Below, piece after piece: positions 12,438 to 25,112 of a DNA stretch of 64,000 bases. The notes beneath the pieces were generated by a model. That model did not search any database and was not told the DNA's origin. It saw only the letters and a list, made by a program, of their open reading frames with translations. This DNA comes from Toxotes chatareus. Its lineage: Eukaryota > Chordata > Actinopteri > Toxotidae. The DNA lies in contig CM028897.1 of NCBI GenBank assembly GCA_016801885.1, positions 2,363,001 through 2,427,000 of the forward strand. The letters run 5' to 3'. The first letter of the stretch is position 1. Each line of letters begins with the position of its first letter. Both the position numbers and the translations under genes were made by a program.

Positions 12438-15400
12438 ATGAGGCTAGAGCGGGGGCGGCGGGCTTCTCTGGCGCTCACCCTCAACTTTGTGGCGTTTGTG
12501 TTTGCCTTATCAGCGGTGACCACCAGCTACTGGTGCGAGGGGACCAGGAAGGTGGCCAAACCCTTCTGCACAGGGCCGCCGGTGCAAGTGAAGCAGTGGT
12601 TCTGCATCCGCTTCAACAGCTCCAACATCAACGACACCCGCCTGGTGCAGTACATCTTTGAGACCGGAGAGGAGAAGTTCCTGTTGAAGAAGTTCCACAC
12701 AGGCATATTCTTCTCCTGTGAACAAGCTGCCGACATGAACGGTAAGACGACTAACCGACTGTGAGCCCCTCAGCTTCAGGTAGGCATTCAAACACAGGAA
12801 GTGATGATGGAGGAAGCACTTATAATCTGTACAACGCACAATATCCACCATCCTCAGACCCACAATTTATGTGGAATCATCTTTAAAACTGTTAAAAAAA
12901 AAAAAAAAAACCATTCATGTGGGGTAAGGGCAGTTGTATGGTGAGCAGAGACAACACTGAATGAAAAGAATGAATCAAAATCAACCTGGACTCCAGAGGA
13001 TTAATGCTGTTGCATCATAGCCTGTAGTTTTACATTTACAGTTAAAGTCAACAGAACGTCATAAACATTTTACCAGGAAATTATATCAATTATATCATAA
13101 TTCATACTCATCACGTTGTGCAGTTTTTGTCAGACTGTGTTTTTAACATTTCTAGCAAAGCTACCGTGAGTCAGAACCAGATTAAAACCATTTCTCTGAT
13201 AGTTGCACGCAAGCCGTCCCATTTGGTTTCATAAGCTCTGGTAATAAGTCTGAGTAAAATAAGTTTGTATAAGGATTTGCATGCAACTCAGAGACAAATT
13301 GTTTAATCTACCCATTTCCACCCATATGACCAGTACATGAACTGACTTGTGTGAAATGGTTGGAACGATGCTGCGTAAATACTGACTGGCCCTGAAGAGC
13401 AGATTTAGTCAGTACGTTAAAATAAATAAGTAAATAAATGCAAGTCATATATTGTTGAGTATGAATGTAAATGTATGAATACTATGACTTTTTGTTAAAA
13501 TATTATGATTTTACATGACTTATGTTAAGATTGGGGCTTGAAATAATATCACTTTTATGTTTTTTTAACAACATATAAGTTGTTAAACTTAGTGGAATAA
13601 CTTATGTTTCCTAATAATAAATGATCATTTCCTAATACTGAACTCAGAAGTTTCCCAGGAAAAACTGCCTGATTGTCGCAAAAATCACAACAGTGTTCAC
13701 TTAGTGTGGTTCCAGTTGATTTAAACAAAAGTCTCTTAGTCACTGCAAAGCAGAACATAAACATAAAGTTGTCAATAATAAGTGAATAACTAATGAGTTC
13801 ATCAATAGATCAAAACTTTCTATAATCAGTACCAATACACATATTTTCATTTCCTGAGAAATTGTTTTCCAAAGATCCAAGAAGTGTTAGTGAAAGTTCA
13901 TTCAGTAACTTAATTTTACCGTATTTTTTCTCCTGATCACAGGGTTTGACTGTCGAGACTTCTCAGAGATCGCACCCGAACATGAAAGAGGTGGGTAAAA
14001 TGAGTTGAAATCGTTGAACTGTGAGCAAATGTTTGTTTTAATGTGAGAGAAGCTCCGTGATATAACACAGGTGGTGAAACAGGCTGTATTTAGTGTCAAA
14101 CCCCAACCATTTTCAGTTTTTATTATTAAGATTATTAGTAAAGTAATATTTATTAATATTTATTATTGAAAAACTCAGCTGTATTTAGAAGTATATATAC
14201 ATTAGCACTCAACCAGCTGAAATGATAAAGGTTGATATAGAAGTTGATATAATGTAAACTTGGCCCCTGTAGGGCCCCTGGGGGTCTTGGGCCCTGGGAT
14301 ACTTGCCCTCTTTGCCCCACTGGTGATCCAGCTTTGGCTTCTGTGCTGATTTTATGAGTCCATCCAGCCCAGATGATCAGATTCAGATCTCCGGACCTGA
14401 AAGGAGCAGACCTATTCGACCCACATGCACATCTGCCTTCGGACAAGTGGGATTATTCATCAGAGACAGGGTATTATGAGGACAACACACAACTCAATTC
14501 TGTCCCCATGTCGTCCCCCACCCCCCTCCCTGCCTCTCCCCCTTTGGTTTCTGTGTTCCCAGGGGTGCTGTGGTTGTGTATCGTGGCTGAGAGTCTGTAC
14601 CTCACCCTGCTCTTCACAGGGGGGGCTCTGATGACTCTGGAGCAGTGTCCCTGCTTCAGTATCATGAACAAGCTGAAGCTCAGTGCCTTCGCCGCCTTGT
14701 GCACCGCCCTGTCAGGTAACACTGCGAACAAAGAGCTGTGTTGGTTTATCTAGTGTTTCACGTAGAAATCCCGTGTTGGGTCTGATCGGAGTTACAGTCA
14801 TACAAACATTTCTCAGAGGCATGCAATAATCTCATTGGTTGAAGTTAACCTCAGTGGGCGTGGTCACGCACCTGCGGTTTCTCTGGTTGCATCAGATTGG
14901 ATCAGATGGAAAAGACAGGAGCATCACTTCACACGTCGGCCTCCTGAACCAACACGTTTGTATACAAGTCATACTCGTCCACAGGTATCGAAAAAAATTA
15001 AATTAAAAGATTAAATATATTCCAAAACTCTGTCCATACTGAATATAACTGGCTTATTTTTCAATTTGGCTTCTCAGGTGCATTAACCACTTGTGAAAAC
15101 AACACTGACATATCATCACTATTAAAATCAACTGTTTCGACCATTCGGGTCATCTGTCCCTTCCCTCTGGTTATTTAGAGTCCTATATAATATTTGAAAG
15201 AGGAAATAACACATTCTTTCTTTAACAAATCGAAAAGGAAATCATTAGGTAATGAACACACCTTTGCTCTGACACTCGGGAATTATGCTACGACCATTTT
15301 TGCGTCTGAGACGTGTTTATTTACCAAAGAGAGTAAAGCTTCACACTGAAGTGTTAAAATGACCCAACAGATCCAGTCAGAAGCCAGAGGTGTGAAGGAT

Positions 15401-17082
15401 CTGTTAAAACTGTGTAGGAAAGTCTAGAATGTTCTTGAAGGTCAGTTATCTTTCTCCAACTCTGTTTACCGTGTAAACAAATAAAAAAACTGATGAATCA
15501 TTTCCCTTCCTAATCTAACTACATGTTTGAAATAGGAAAAAAAAGCAGATTTAAGTGCTTTGGTTTTATTCAGTGACGTCTGTTCTCTCACAAAAACCTA
15601 TAGTAAACACAGAGATGTGTTTTATGTGAAGACAGCTTTGGTGTACAGGAGTAAAGGAGCAGGGCAGCAGGTCAGGTGCCTGAGGGAGGCGACGCTTCAG
15701 TCAGTCAGCACCGGTGAGCCCTCAGAGCAGCTAACTGTACTGTGTCCACTCCCTGCCTCAGAGGATTTGCTGGTTTGTGGACTAATCGGATTGGAGCCGG
15801 GGCAGTGGTTTTGGGCTGTGCCAAGACCTGCCCAGAGGAGCTCCCTCCCACCCGCCCCCTCTACTCCCCCATCCCCTGACTCCCCATCCCCCCCCGTTGT
15901 TACGAGTTAATCCTAAGAAAAGCAGCTGCAGAGGGGCGAACTGCTGGATGAGAGAGGGCCAGGATGCGGCAGGGAGATAAAAGAGAGGCGCAGCCCAGTC
16001 CTCCTCACCCAGAGTCTGTCTGAATATCACACACCCCAGCGTTTGTTCAGGGACTGTAGATAAACTGTGCCTACAGCACAAACATGCAAAACAGATTAAC
16101 TCTCAGTAAATATTTGTTCTTTTAAGATCTCACGTTCCATTTATTTACAAAAAAACTACAACCAGGGTGCTTCGTTTTGCATTTGTAACAAGATGTACAT
16201 GACCGTCTAATGCCCACACTGTAAAAACCCAAATTAAATGGCAGCTCTGCAGAGTGTTTCAGCCTCTTTCAGCTCATTGTTTTGGTTTTACTGCAGTGAT
16301 GACGTTGCTGTGCAGTGTGGATGTGTAAAATAAGCACCTGTTTGCAAACAAGAGCCTCATGTTGCTGAAGTAATAAGTGAAATGTATAATGGAAAAAAAC
16401 AAGGTTTTCACATTTCACTGATTTGCTGTTGTTCTCAGGCCTTTGTGGGATGGTGGCCCACATGATGTTTACCACCATATTCCAGCTGGCTGTTGCTATG
16501 GGACCAGAAGACTGGAGGCCCAAGACCTGGGACTACAGCTGGTCTTATGTGTAAGAATTTTTCTCATCTTCTGATGTATGTTTTAATTTATTCAAACTGC
16601 CATTACCAAAAAGAAGAAATTAAAATATTATTTTCCTGTTTTATCCTTTAGTTATGTTTTATTTATGTTCAGTTTTTACTGAGCTTGTTTTAAAGACACG
16701 TTAATTTTACCTCACTACTGTAAACACATGTGCAGCAGACTGACTTTGGTCTAACACTGTTTTCAAACCTCTTCCCAGCTTAGCGTGGGGCTCTTTCGGC
16801 ACCTGCATGGGCTCCGCAGTGACGGCGCTGAACAGGTACACAAAGACCATCATAGAGTTTAAATACAAGCGGCGGAACATCGAGAAGAGCCTGATGATCA
16901 AGCAGAAGATGATGGAGCTGGACCTCCCCGAGCAGATGTGGGACATGTACCTGACTGCCGTGCCCGGTGACGCGGAGGCACCGGTCGAACTGCCAGTCAA
17001 CGGCCACAAACCCTCCACAGGAACGACGTATGTGGTGGAAATGGACGGAGTGCCAGAGCAACAGGGGGAGGCATACTGCTAA
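12438..17082 (+). CDS. gsg1l2: GSG1-like family four-pass membrane protein (probable gsg1l2)
   Basis: GSG1L proteins are claudin-fold membrane proteins; GSG1L itself is an auxiliary subunit of AMPA receptors, while GSG1L2 is poorly characterised. The exons are 12438-12741, 13943-13990, 14563-14715, 16439-16550 and 16779-17082 (TAA), giving 306 aa. The frame closes at each junction (phases 1,1,1,2). TM1 is about residues 8-30 (FVAFVFALSAVTTSYWCEG), followed by a long extracellular loop with cysteines (WCEG, PFCTG, WFCI, FSCEQ). TM2 is about 119-141, TM3 about 160-186 and TM4 about 206-222 (WGSFGTCMGSAVTALN), with a basic cytoplasmic tail ending GEAYC. The start ATG has a fair context (CGACCATGA). 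The choice of GSG1L2 over GSG1L rests on its neighbours rcvrn and dhrs7c, which flank GSG1L2 in human. That choice is inference; the family call is firm. Confidence 0.88.
12894..12910. repeat. Poly(A) tract in gsg1l2 intron 1
   Basis: A run of 17 or so A residues inside the intron. It is a simple low-complexity tract. Confidence 0.7.
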
Positions 17083-17438
17083 AAATGGAGACGCTGCCCT
17101 TGTCCCTGCACCCCACTGAAACAGTTTTCAGGGCTGATTTCCTGGACCTAGATTGACTCTTGTTCTTGGATTTAAATTTCTAATACAGGAGAATATTTGT
17201 TTGTTTTGGTCCTTGCCACACATCAAATGTGTGTCTAGGAAGCCGGAGCCCAGAATCTTTGTCCAGAAATCATGTAACATGGTCTGCTTTGACCCAACAT
17301 GCATTTCATCAAATCTTTCCGTGCAATATTGTTTGTGGGAGGAAGGGAAGAGTGCTGCAATTTCCCCATCTTCACACTAAGCTGTGGCCGTGTGCAGGCT
17401 GCAGCACAGATCCTCTGTATCTGTTTCAACTTAGGAGA

Positions 17439-17465
<27 letters not shown>
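17439..17465. repeat. Poly(T) tract
   Basis: An uninterrupted run of about 27 T residues some 360 bp after the gsg1l2 stop codon. No target-site duplication was recognised around it. Confidence 0.85.
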
Positions 17466-17469
<4 letters not shown>

Positions 17470-19685
17470 AATTGGCCTTTTTAACTCAAACTGCATCAAA
17501 ATTGTACTCATCATTTGCTCTGGTGGACGAGGGTCGGTCACCAGTGGGAGGGACGATGGACAGGACCAGACAATGATCTGAGTGAAAACATTACTGTGCT
17601 TTAGCTCGTGCTTCGGGCCCCTTGGCCCAGGAAGTGACTGTTAATATATCCTGTTCGAAAGTCAAACACCTACAAAGAGACGGAAAAACGACAAAAGCCA
17701 CGCTAAACAACCACACACAGCAGAGAAGCACCAAAACAACTATATACCTTTTTCAGTCTGGGGGTCTTTCACCTGTTGTACGTAGGGGGGGTGGGGGGCG
17801 GGGCATTTTACATGTTTATGTCCGAGGTCCTGTTGTCTCATTTCCTGTCCATGTGTACCATAACACTTCTGAGAAGAGATTACACTTATCAACAAAAAGT
17901 AGATTTTAAACACAGGTCCCGTTCTGGGAAAGCGGTCTCGGACTTTCGGACCCCTCTGTGTGTCGACATCAACACTGAGTATTAAAATCACGACTGTTAT
18001 TCAGGGACAGATGGTCTGTGCCTGTGCTCGGTTCATCATACAGCTCATACGGGGCTGAGAAGATCAGCCAGCGCTTGTTGCTATACTGATGATCGCTGCT
18101 TGGCAGGGACGTTTACAGTATATGCAGGCGTGCGAGCAAGTCTGCAAATATGCCTGAGATTTGGAGCGAAAAAGCTCAGTTCACACTTGCTCGCATGTTA
18201 GTTCATGTTAGTTCTAATTTGGATTCATTTCAGCATTTTTTGTCCATGTTTCAGTTCTGTCACTGGGTATTTAGAACAAATCTACTTTGTTTTCACGTTT
18301 AAATCAGGAATTTGCTCTTTATGTCTCCTCTCTCTTCAAACAGCTGATGGTCACAGCTCTCAGGACTTATCTGATGTTTTTTGGTGGGTTCTTATCGGTG
18401 TAATGGATGTTGAACATTTTCTAATTTGAGATATGAATCAAACGTTGACATCACCAGACCCAAACAGGAGAGAAGGGAAATGTTTTTAATGGAGAAAGGC
18501 TGACATCTATTGGAACAACAGGACATTATACACAAACTGTGGACGTCTTTGTGTTTCAGCATTTGCTCATGCAGTGAACCTGTCACTGAAGATGTACTGA
18601 CGATGAGAAATAAAGTACGAGTGTGCTTTTAACTGAACCACGTGCTCCAGAAAACAAGCAGGAAAACAAATCTACCAAATTAAAACCTTTGTTATTGTCA
18701 GACTCTGAAGCTCAGTCACTTCTCAGTGTCACGTCTGTAATTCTCCTCCTGAAGAGGCTGATCTCTCTCCCCTTGAGTTGTTTCTGCCGCTGTGGCTGCA
18801 GAAGTAATCCCATTAGGTGGCGAGAATCCAAGATATACTGTGCTTCGCCCGACATGTGATTCGTGGTGAAGTCGTAGCTACAGGAAAATTACAGTTTCTT
18901 ATGAAATGGGCGTTAGATTTTTGCAGATTCTTTTTGCCCTCGTTCTTTCCAGTTATATAATCTTTTGATAAGGAGATGCAGCCACTACTGACACAAGTTT
19001 CCGGTCTAACAGATTAGTGATCTTTCACTTTTTCATGAAATGTAATATTAGTGAAGATTTAGGTTATAACCCAAACCTACATCATGGTTCAAACTTAAGA
19101 AGCACCTCCTTATAACTGCAGAACTTGCCTGAGAATCATAATGTTTTTAAGTTTTCTTCAGAATTAATCCAGTGAGTTGTCAGTGCATCCAGTGTTATCA
19201 CTTATCAAAGAGAAAGTACTCACTACAGTACCTCAAACATAAAACGTAATTTCTATCCATAAATCTCTTGTTTTCTGAAGATCACTTGAGTCTTGATGAC
19301 ATTTGTCCTCCAGCTTTCAGAAGTTCTCCACTGGGGTGAGATTTCTGACCTGAACCCTGAAAAACACTCTGCAGTCCCTCATCACCCTGAATGACTACAG
19401 GTGTGATTACAGGCACTTAATTCAGATATAATGAGGCCCTTTGAGAGGCTGCAGTACTTCAGACCCTCAGCAAAGGACTGAGCAGACATGAATTAACATA
19501 GCAGGCCCACACAGACATGGTCAAAACCATCTTTTACCTGCTCCACAAAGGTTACAGCCAGCCGGAGAGGCCAGGAATCGCAGAGACAGCCGTCCTCTGT
19601 GATGCCGCCAGACATTTCAACAGTAATTAGATGCTACTGCTGGTGGAATGGCAGGTTAGTTATACTCAAGAGAACAGTTTATGTC

Positions 19686-19691
19686 TTTATT
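19686..19691 (-). terminator. Candidate natd1 poly(A) signal
   Basis: AATAAA on the minus strand, about 480 bp past the natd1 stop. It is the best-placed hexamer on that strand. Use is unproven. Confidence 0.35.
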
Positions 19692-20173
19692 GTCAACAAT
19701 CACATAAAATTATACTTTGGATAAATATTCCAACTACAAAATACGCTACAAAAAATGTGCAGATTTTATGGTCTCCTTCCAACATCAAATAATTAACAAA
19801 TATTTCAAGTTTATGAGAAAATACAGACGACACAAGATTAAAAAGCATCAGTTTGCTAATTTCAGATCAACTAAAGTAGATGGAAATAAAATCAATCATG
19901 CTGCAGCTTCATCTTAAAACCCTGAATTCTTTGAGGAGATTTTGAGTCACTTTACTCATATTACATTTATGATTGTTTAAAAATAATATGAATTATTTAA
20001 ACCCACTTAAAATAGACAATCATTATTCATAATCACAACTTTCAGACTGTAAAGATCAAGTATAGTTTGCTTTTCACTCTCCCTTTGGCCTCTGTAGTGC
20101 TTTACAGTGAGGTATTTGAGGTTGCAGTTGATCTGAGGAACCATCTCAGGCTACAGTGACAAATAAGCTGCTG

Positions 20174-21203
20174 TCAAGTGACGACGATGTCTTTAAAAGG
20201 CTGGTGTGGATGGTCCTCAATGTATTTCTTTATGTACCAGCAGGAGACGCGAGCCTTGAGATTTTCTTCCACCAGAAAGTCCATGGCAGCCTGTGAAAGA
20301 AAGAGTAAACACAAAAAACAGCATGTAATATACGTGTTGACACTGCAGCTTTTCAAAACCCACTGATGCCTAATATTCTTACCTGTGACAGCATTGCAGC
20401 AACACCTTGACCCCTGAACGTCTCTGGCACGTAGGTCGACATTAGATCCACCTCCTTCTCCCCGGTGAATCTGTAGGTCAGCACCGCACATTCCTTGGCC
20501 CCTGAGGACAGAGGACACAGAAAATATAATGTATGACAAGTGGTGGTTTACAGATGTGCAGCAGCTGGAGGCTTTCTGCTACTTTATACTTATACTCTAC
20601 AAAATCTCAAAGGGAAATATACTTTTTACTTCACTGTTATATGTACCACTTTCATGCTACTACTGCTCTTCTGTGGACAATTAGCCAAATATGTACTGTA
20701 ATGTGTTACCTTTGAAAATAATACCTATGCCGAACTTTTTAGCGAATAGAAACAAATCATACAAAACACAGGTTGTTGACATCGGTTACACAGCGACTTC
20801 GCACGGGCAGCGGAACTTTAAATTCTCCGATTTCCAAGTGAAGTTTCGCTGAGCGTTTCCGCTTACGATAGACTGCGACTGTTAAAATGAGCTTAGAGTC
20901 CAAATAAACAGCGGAAACAGAACCATATCTAAATATTTTATGGATATCAAACAAATCAAATGTGTTTCAGCAGGCCGCGAGTGGACGCCGGGCTCTCTTA
21001 CAGGATCTACACCACCACTGGAGCGTCAACCTCGGCTGAGTGTGCTTACCGGCCCCGCTGCCCGGTGTGACCGTGAAGCGCTGGTTCAGTCGGTCATGTT
21101 CCACCTTCAACCTGCAGCTGGAGCTTAAAGTGCTGAAGGCGGACGGAAAGGACTCCAGTCGGAAAGTTACTGCGGTGAGTCTGGAAAACATTTTAAAGGC
21201 CAT
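20174..21203 (-). CDS. natd1: NATD1-like mini N-acetyltransferase (GNAT fold)
   Basis: The exons, in coding order, are 21203-21050, 20501-20383 and 20290-20174 (TGA), encoding 129 aa. The junctions are phase 1 and phase 0, with AG acceptors and GTAAG donors. The core reads LKVEHDRLNQRFTV, then a middle exon with VLTYRF..VDLMSTYVPETF and the acetyl-CoA loop RGQGVA, then AMDFLVEENLKARVSCWYIK and KYIEDHP. This is the short YjdJ/NATD1 class of GNAT domain, whose substrate is not known to me. About 30 residues at the N-terminus (MAFKMFSRLTAV...) are rich in Arg, Ser and Phe with no acids before Glu17, resembling a mitochondrial presequence. The second Met (codon 5) is an alternative start. It lies downstream of dhrs7c on the same strand, about 940 bp away. 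Human NATD1 is at 17p11.2. Confidence 0.82.
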
Positions 21204-22145
21204 TTATACACGAAAGGACAAAGTAACACTGAGCAGCATGTACTGCAGTTCTGAAGACTGCCCACTAGAGGGCAGCACATTTCCCCAAACAATAGCTCAT
21301 TGTTTCAAGACCTTTACTTGACCTTTGCACAGCGGTGGGAACTTTGTGATGAAATTCTGAAGCTTTAACATGAGAGTTTTCCAGTAACGTTTTATTTCGC
21401 TCTGTTTTACCTGTAATTAAACCAAATCATGTGGTTCTCTCCACTACACTTCTTAGACAGTTATTTGGAAATCAAGTGGAATTTACAGACGTAAAATAAA
21501 GGCATACCATTTAAAAAAAAAAATCAAACAAAAAACAATAATAAACAAATAATAAAATTCATTAAACTAAAATGTGAACTACTGCATACATACATGTCAA
21601 TACTTTATTGATATTCTGAATTTAATCCTGAATTTAAAAGTCCACAAATAAACAGACTCAACATTTTCTTCATAATTGGCTATTTTTATACAAATTCTGC
21701 ACTTTGATGATCACCTTATTTACGTTATCCTGTAAAATATACAGAAAATAATTCTCTCTGATGGAGAAACTATCTATATGAGGTGTCGTTACAACTCAGT
21801 CCTGTTTAATACAGGCTACACATTCTTTAAAATGATAACTCAAGTCTGAGTTTAAGACCGTATTTCTTACAATACAATTAAGACCCACACTCCACATGGT
21901 TAATTGTTTAAATACAATCTGAGGGTTCACATCATAAATTCAGTTTCAAAGATTTAATGGAGAAACAGGATAAAACATTAATCCACACAAACAACAGATC
22001 ATGAATATTATTTCAAGATTTCTTGTGTCCTGATTCTTAATTTTTCAGTATCTCCACTGATTTGTTTCACCCTCACAGAAAATCTCACTTCATAAATACC
22101 CTCAGTCGTTACAGTGTACAGCAGAGTACTGTGTGCACTGCAGCA
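21204..22145. other. natd1 promoter and dhrs7c 3'UTR
   Basis: About 940 bp between two genes on the minus strand. The right-hand part is probably the dhrs7c 3'UTR; a minus-strand AATAAA lies at 21609-21604, about 540 bp past the stop. The left end contains the natd1 promoter and a CTCF-like motif. No other coding signal was seen. Confidence 0.5.
21262..21277 (+). promoter_or_regulatory. CTCF-like motif upstream of natd1
   Basis: CCACTAGAGGGCAGCA fits the vertebrate CTCF core consensus (CCASYAGRKGGCRSY). It lies about 60 bp upstream of the natd1 start codon, between natd1 and dhrs7c. Confidence 0.5.
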
Positions 22146-23958
22146 CTACATCTTCTCCGAGGCAGCGGCGTTGTTCACCCCTGCAGCCATCACAGCGAAG
22201 AAAACATTAGGGAAGAAGGATCTGGCGTAGATGGCCACCTTGGGGAGCGAGGGAGCAATTACCACCTCTTTCCTCTTGTTGTTTAAGGTCTTGACAATCT
22301 CAGTGGCTGCCTCGTCTGGAGAAACGCCGAGGGGTTTCTTAGTGTACAACACTGCAGAGACAGAGGTGAGGATGGACAGACAAAATAAGGCAAATAACAC
22401 AGCAGTCAAATCTGTCAATTAATTATTTGTTCGAGGGGAAATTTGGTCCTGATGATGTTGCCTTACCAGAGGGCAAAATCAATCTGAATCACCCTCTAGG
22501 GACCATGAATATACAGTAAACATTTTCATGGCAGTCTGCCCTGTGGCTGTAAAGACACTTGATATATGACGTTACTCACATGACCAGATGGATTTGGAGG
22601 AAGCTGCCTCCGAGTTTTCAAATGCAGCGCGGCTGATGAAGGTGTGGTTGATGGTGCTGACGGAGATGCCATACTCTTCCACCTCAGCTCGCAGGCAGTC
22701 AAAGAAGGCCTGAACTGCATGTTTGGAGGCTGCATCTAAAAAGGTAACACACCTGAATGTACCAGCTCCTCACAGGTTATATACAGGTTATACTACAGTA
22801 CGTTCCATCACTGAGTCAGAGGATCATCAAAGTTATTACAGTTCATCCTTAAGGGAACATGAATGTCCGACTTAATTACTTAGAGAACGGTAAACTAATG
22901 TTAATAAGTGCTTTAGATTCAGAAGCAGCTTAAAAATGTCCCATGTGTTTCCCTTCATAAACCTTTGAACTCACATGTAGTGCGAAAAGGCACAGCTAGT
23001 TTCCCTTGGATGCTGTTGACCAGGAGCAGGTGACCAGTTCTCCTCGAGATCATGGAGGGCAGCACACCTGAAGCAGAAGCTTAAAGTAAGAAACGTGACA
23101 ACACTACCTCACCTCTGCAGACTGAAATCTAATTCCTTGTGTCTCCATCCTCCAACCTTTGGCCAGTGTGACCGGTCCAAAGTAGTTGTTGTCCATCAGT
23201 AACTTGTCCATCTCCAGAGACAGACTCTGTGCCGGTGCTTTGACCTTCATGCTGCTGTTGAGGATGAGAATGTCCAGGCAGCCATAACAGTCCAGGATCT
23301 CTGCGATCACCTCAGGCATGCTGTCCATATCTCCAAAATCCAGCAGCACCAGCTTAGGAGGAAACGTCTGGGGAGGAGAAACAGTAGGGGTGAGGAGGTC
23401 TGCCGGGGCGGAAGGTAACTTCTACAAATTCTACATACATTTTAAGTATTTTCATTTTGTGCTGCATTTTATGGGGAAATAATGCTCTTTTTACTCTTCT
23501 ACTTTTATTTAACAGCTGTTGTTATTTTTCAAATTAAGATTTTGGATCAAAATCTAAAACTTACTACAGTGGGGTCTGAGGCGTTTGCCAAACCCTCAGC
23601 AAGTTCTTCCAGTTTCTCCCAGCTTTTCCCGCAGAGGATCAACCTCGCTCCTCCTTTGTGAAACACACCTGCACATTCTTCCTCAGTGAATCCAAAACAA
23701 GTTGAAAACAGGAACAGGAACAACTGTGAAATCAAATTACGTTCAAAGATACCATGTGTGCCGTTGTCTTAAAAAACAATGTATACACCTCTCACCTTTT
23801 CCGAGCCCAGATAAAGCATCAGATATAACCACCACCTTATTGCGTACTGATGTTTTGGACAGCAAACCAACAATCAAACCATAGAGGTAGAAAAATCCAG
23901 CTGTCAACACGACAACGCAGGGCACCAGGAGAACCGTGGTGGTCCATGCTGGGTCCAT
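22146..23958 (-). CDS. dhrs7c: DHRS7C (SRP-35-type) short-chain dehydrogenase
   Basis: DHRS7C is a membrane-anchored SDR of the sarcoplasmic reticulum in muscle, linked to retinol oxidation and calcium handling. The exons, in coding order, are 23958-23796, 23677-23565, 23367-23157, 23067-22975, 22735-22580 and 22351-22146. They sum to 942 bp, or 313 aa, against 312 in human as I recall it. Residues 4-30 form a hydrophobic anchor. The cofactor loop is VVVISDALSGLGKE (about 42-55), a variant of TGxxxGxG. The NNAG position reads LNSS (about 128-131). The catalytic Ser181, Tyr194 and Lys198 are present (VNSIQGK..YAASK); Tyr194 is assembled across an intron. The exon 3 donor (GTTGGA) is weak but is the only one keeping frame. 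The start is MDPAW; the frame stays open upstream, but a TTCCAG acceptor 16 bp before the ATG suggests a spliced 5'UTR. Confidence 0.92.
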
Positions 23959-24066
23959 ATCTTGGAGGATGTGCTGGAAAGAACGTTTTATTTTATTGTT
24001 AAATGTGTAACATTGAAACGAAACATCGTAAATGTTAACACAAAACATTGCAGGGAAAAGTTCAAT

Positions 24067-24503
24067 ATTTGCTTTCCGATAGTACTCTCATATCTGCCTA
24101 TGAAGCTACAGCCAGCAGCTGGTTAGCTTAGCTTAGCATAAAGACTGGAAACGGAGGGAAAATGCTAGCCTGGCTACTAGCAGTAATGCTAAAACTCACT
24201 AGTTGACAGATTATATATTGTTTGTACAAAAATCAAAAGTGTGAAGATAACAAGTGTCCATTTTACATGGGGAAATGTGTCAGACTATTTTTAACCCATT
24301 GTAGTTTTCACAGTTCAGTTTTTTATGAGTTAAATAAATGAGATTTAATGTGTTAATGTTAAATCTCAGAGGCAGGCTAGCGGTTTCCCTGTTTCCACTG
24401 TTTGTGCTAAGCTAAGCTAACCAGCTGCTTGTGGTAGCCTCATATTTACCATACAGACATGACAGTGGTATCGATCGTCTCTATTCTTAGACAAGAAAGC
24501 AAA
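24067..24503. mobile_element. Inverted-repeat (MITE-like) element
   Basis: Two arms, about 24067-24180 and 24371-24503, are inverted copies of each other around about 190 bp of unrelated DNA. The core is a perfect 22-bp match: 24117-24138 (starting AGCTGGTTAGCTT) against the reverse complement of 24405-24426. Flanking parts match imperfectly. The core resembles a sequence I recall as common in teleost genomes. No transposase frame lies inside, so it fits a non-autonomous foldback element. Confidence 0.75.
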
Positions 24504-25037
24504 TAAGCTAATTTTCCTTTTAAAAAATGGACAAACAAAAACTACAAACCACGAGTGTTGGTGATGCCAAATAAATGCTGTGGTTAGCTAACAGGTTTTT
24601 GTTGGATGCATGTTTAAAGATATAAACATGCTTTTCAGATGGAAAATGGTTTTTCTCTGAAGATGCGGATGAGGTGAGATGAGATGTCAAAGATCGTTTT
24701 GGGATCTAATGAACGTGATTTACAGGAAAAAGCGTTTCATACCCAGAAGCTCTCCGGCTCTGTAACATTGGAATCCATCTCACCCTCTACAACCATTTTT
24801 AAATCTAGCCTTATTCTTACAACTCTGAAACAAAAACAGACAAGATAGTTTTTTTAACCATGTTCTTACATTATAAAACAAAACGAAGAGTAAACGTTAA
24901 AAACCACATTGTAGTGTCTCACATTAAAACAGAGTAAAAAATCTGAACGTTCACAAATTCAGAAGTCAAACCTTTTCAAACCTTATGTGTACGAAGCATC
25001 GGGTTATTATTAAAATCTTGATTTTGAAAGATCAAAT

Positions 25038-25112
25038 CAATTATGTGAAGCACTTTGTACTTTGTTTTGAAAGTGCTGAATAAATTTTATGAAGTTTATC
25101 ATTGTTATTATT
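25038..25112 (+). mobile_element. LINE 3' tail fragment
   Basis: GTGAAGCACTTTGTACTTTG is followed by TTTTGAAAGTGCTGAATAAA and an ATT/GTT-rich tail. This is the typical end of several teleost LINEs (...GCACTTTGTAA...AAAGTGCTATATAAATAAA). It is 5'-truncated to some 75 bp. A better preserved relative lies at 46380-46805. Confidence 0.65.

Larger units (their letters stand above)
17083..20173. other. gsg1l2 3'UTR and convergent gap to natd1
   Basis: About 3.1 kb between the gsg1l2 stop and the natd1 stop, which face each other. A 27-nt T tract at 17439-17465 lies in the probable gsg1l2 3'UTR. Candidate poly(A) signals are AATAAA at 18609-18614 on plus and AATAAA on minus at 19691-19686 for natd1. 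The block 19300-19640 is less AT-rich and contains a TAATTA core; it could be a regulatory element. No coding exon was found. Confidence 0.5.

Noticed and set aside
15560..16081. Open frames on both strands in a GC-richer part of gsg1l2 intron 3
   Set aside because: Pro-rich low-complexity translation with no family resemblance. The gsg1l2 frame is complete without it.
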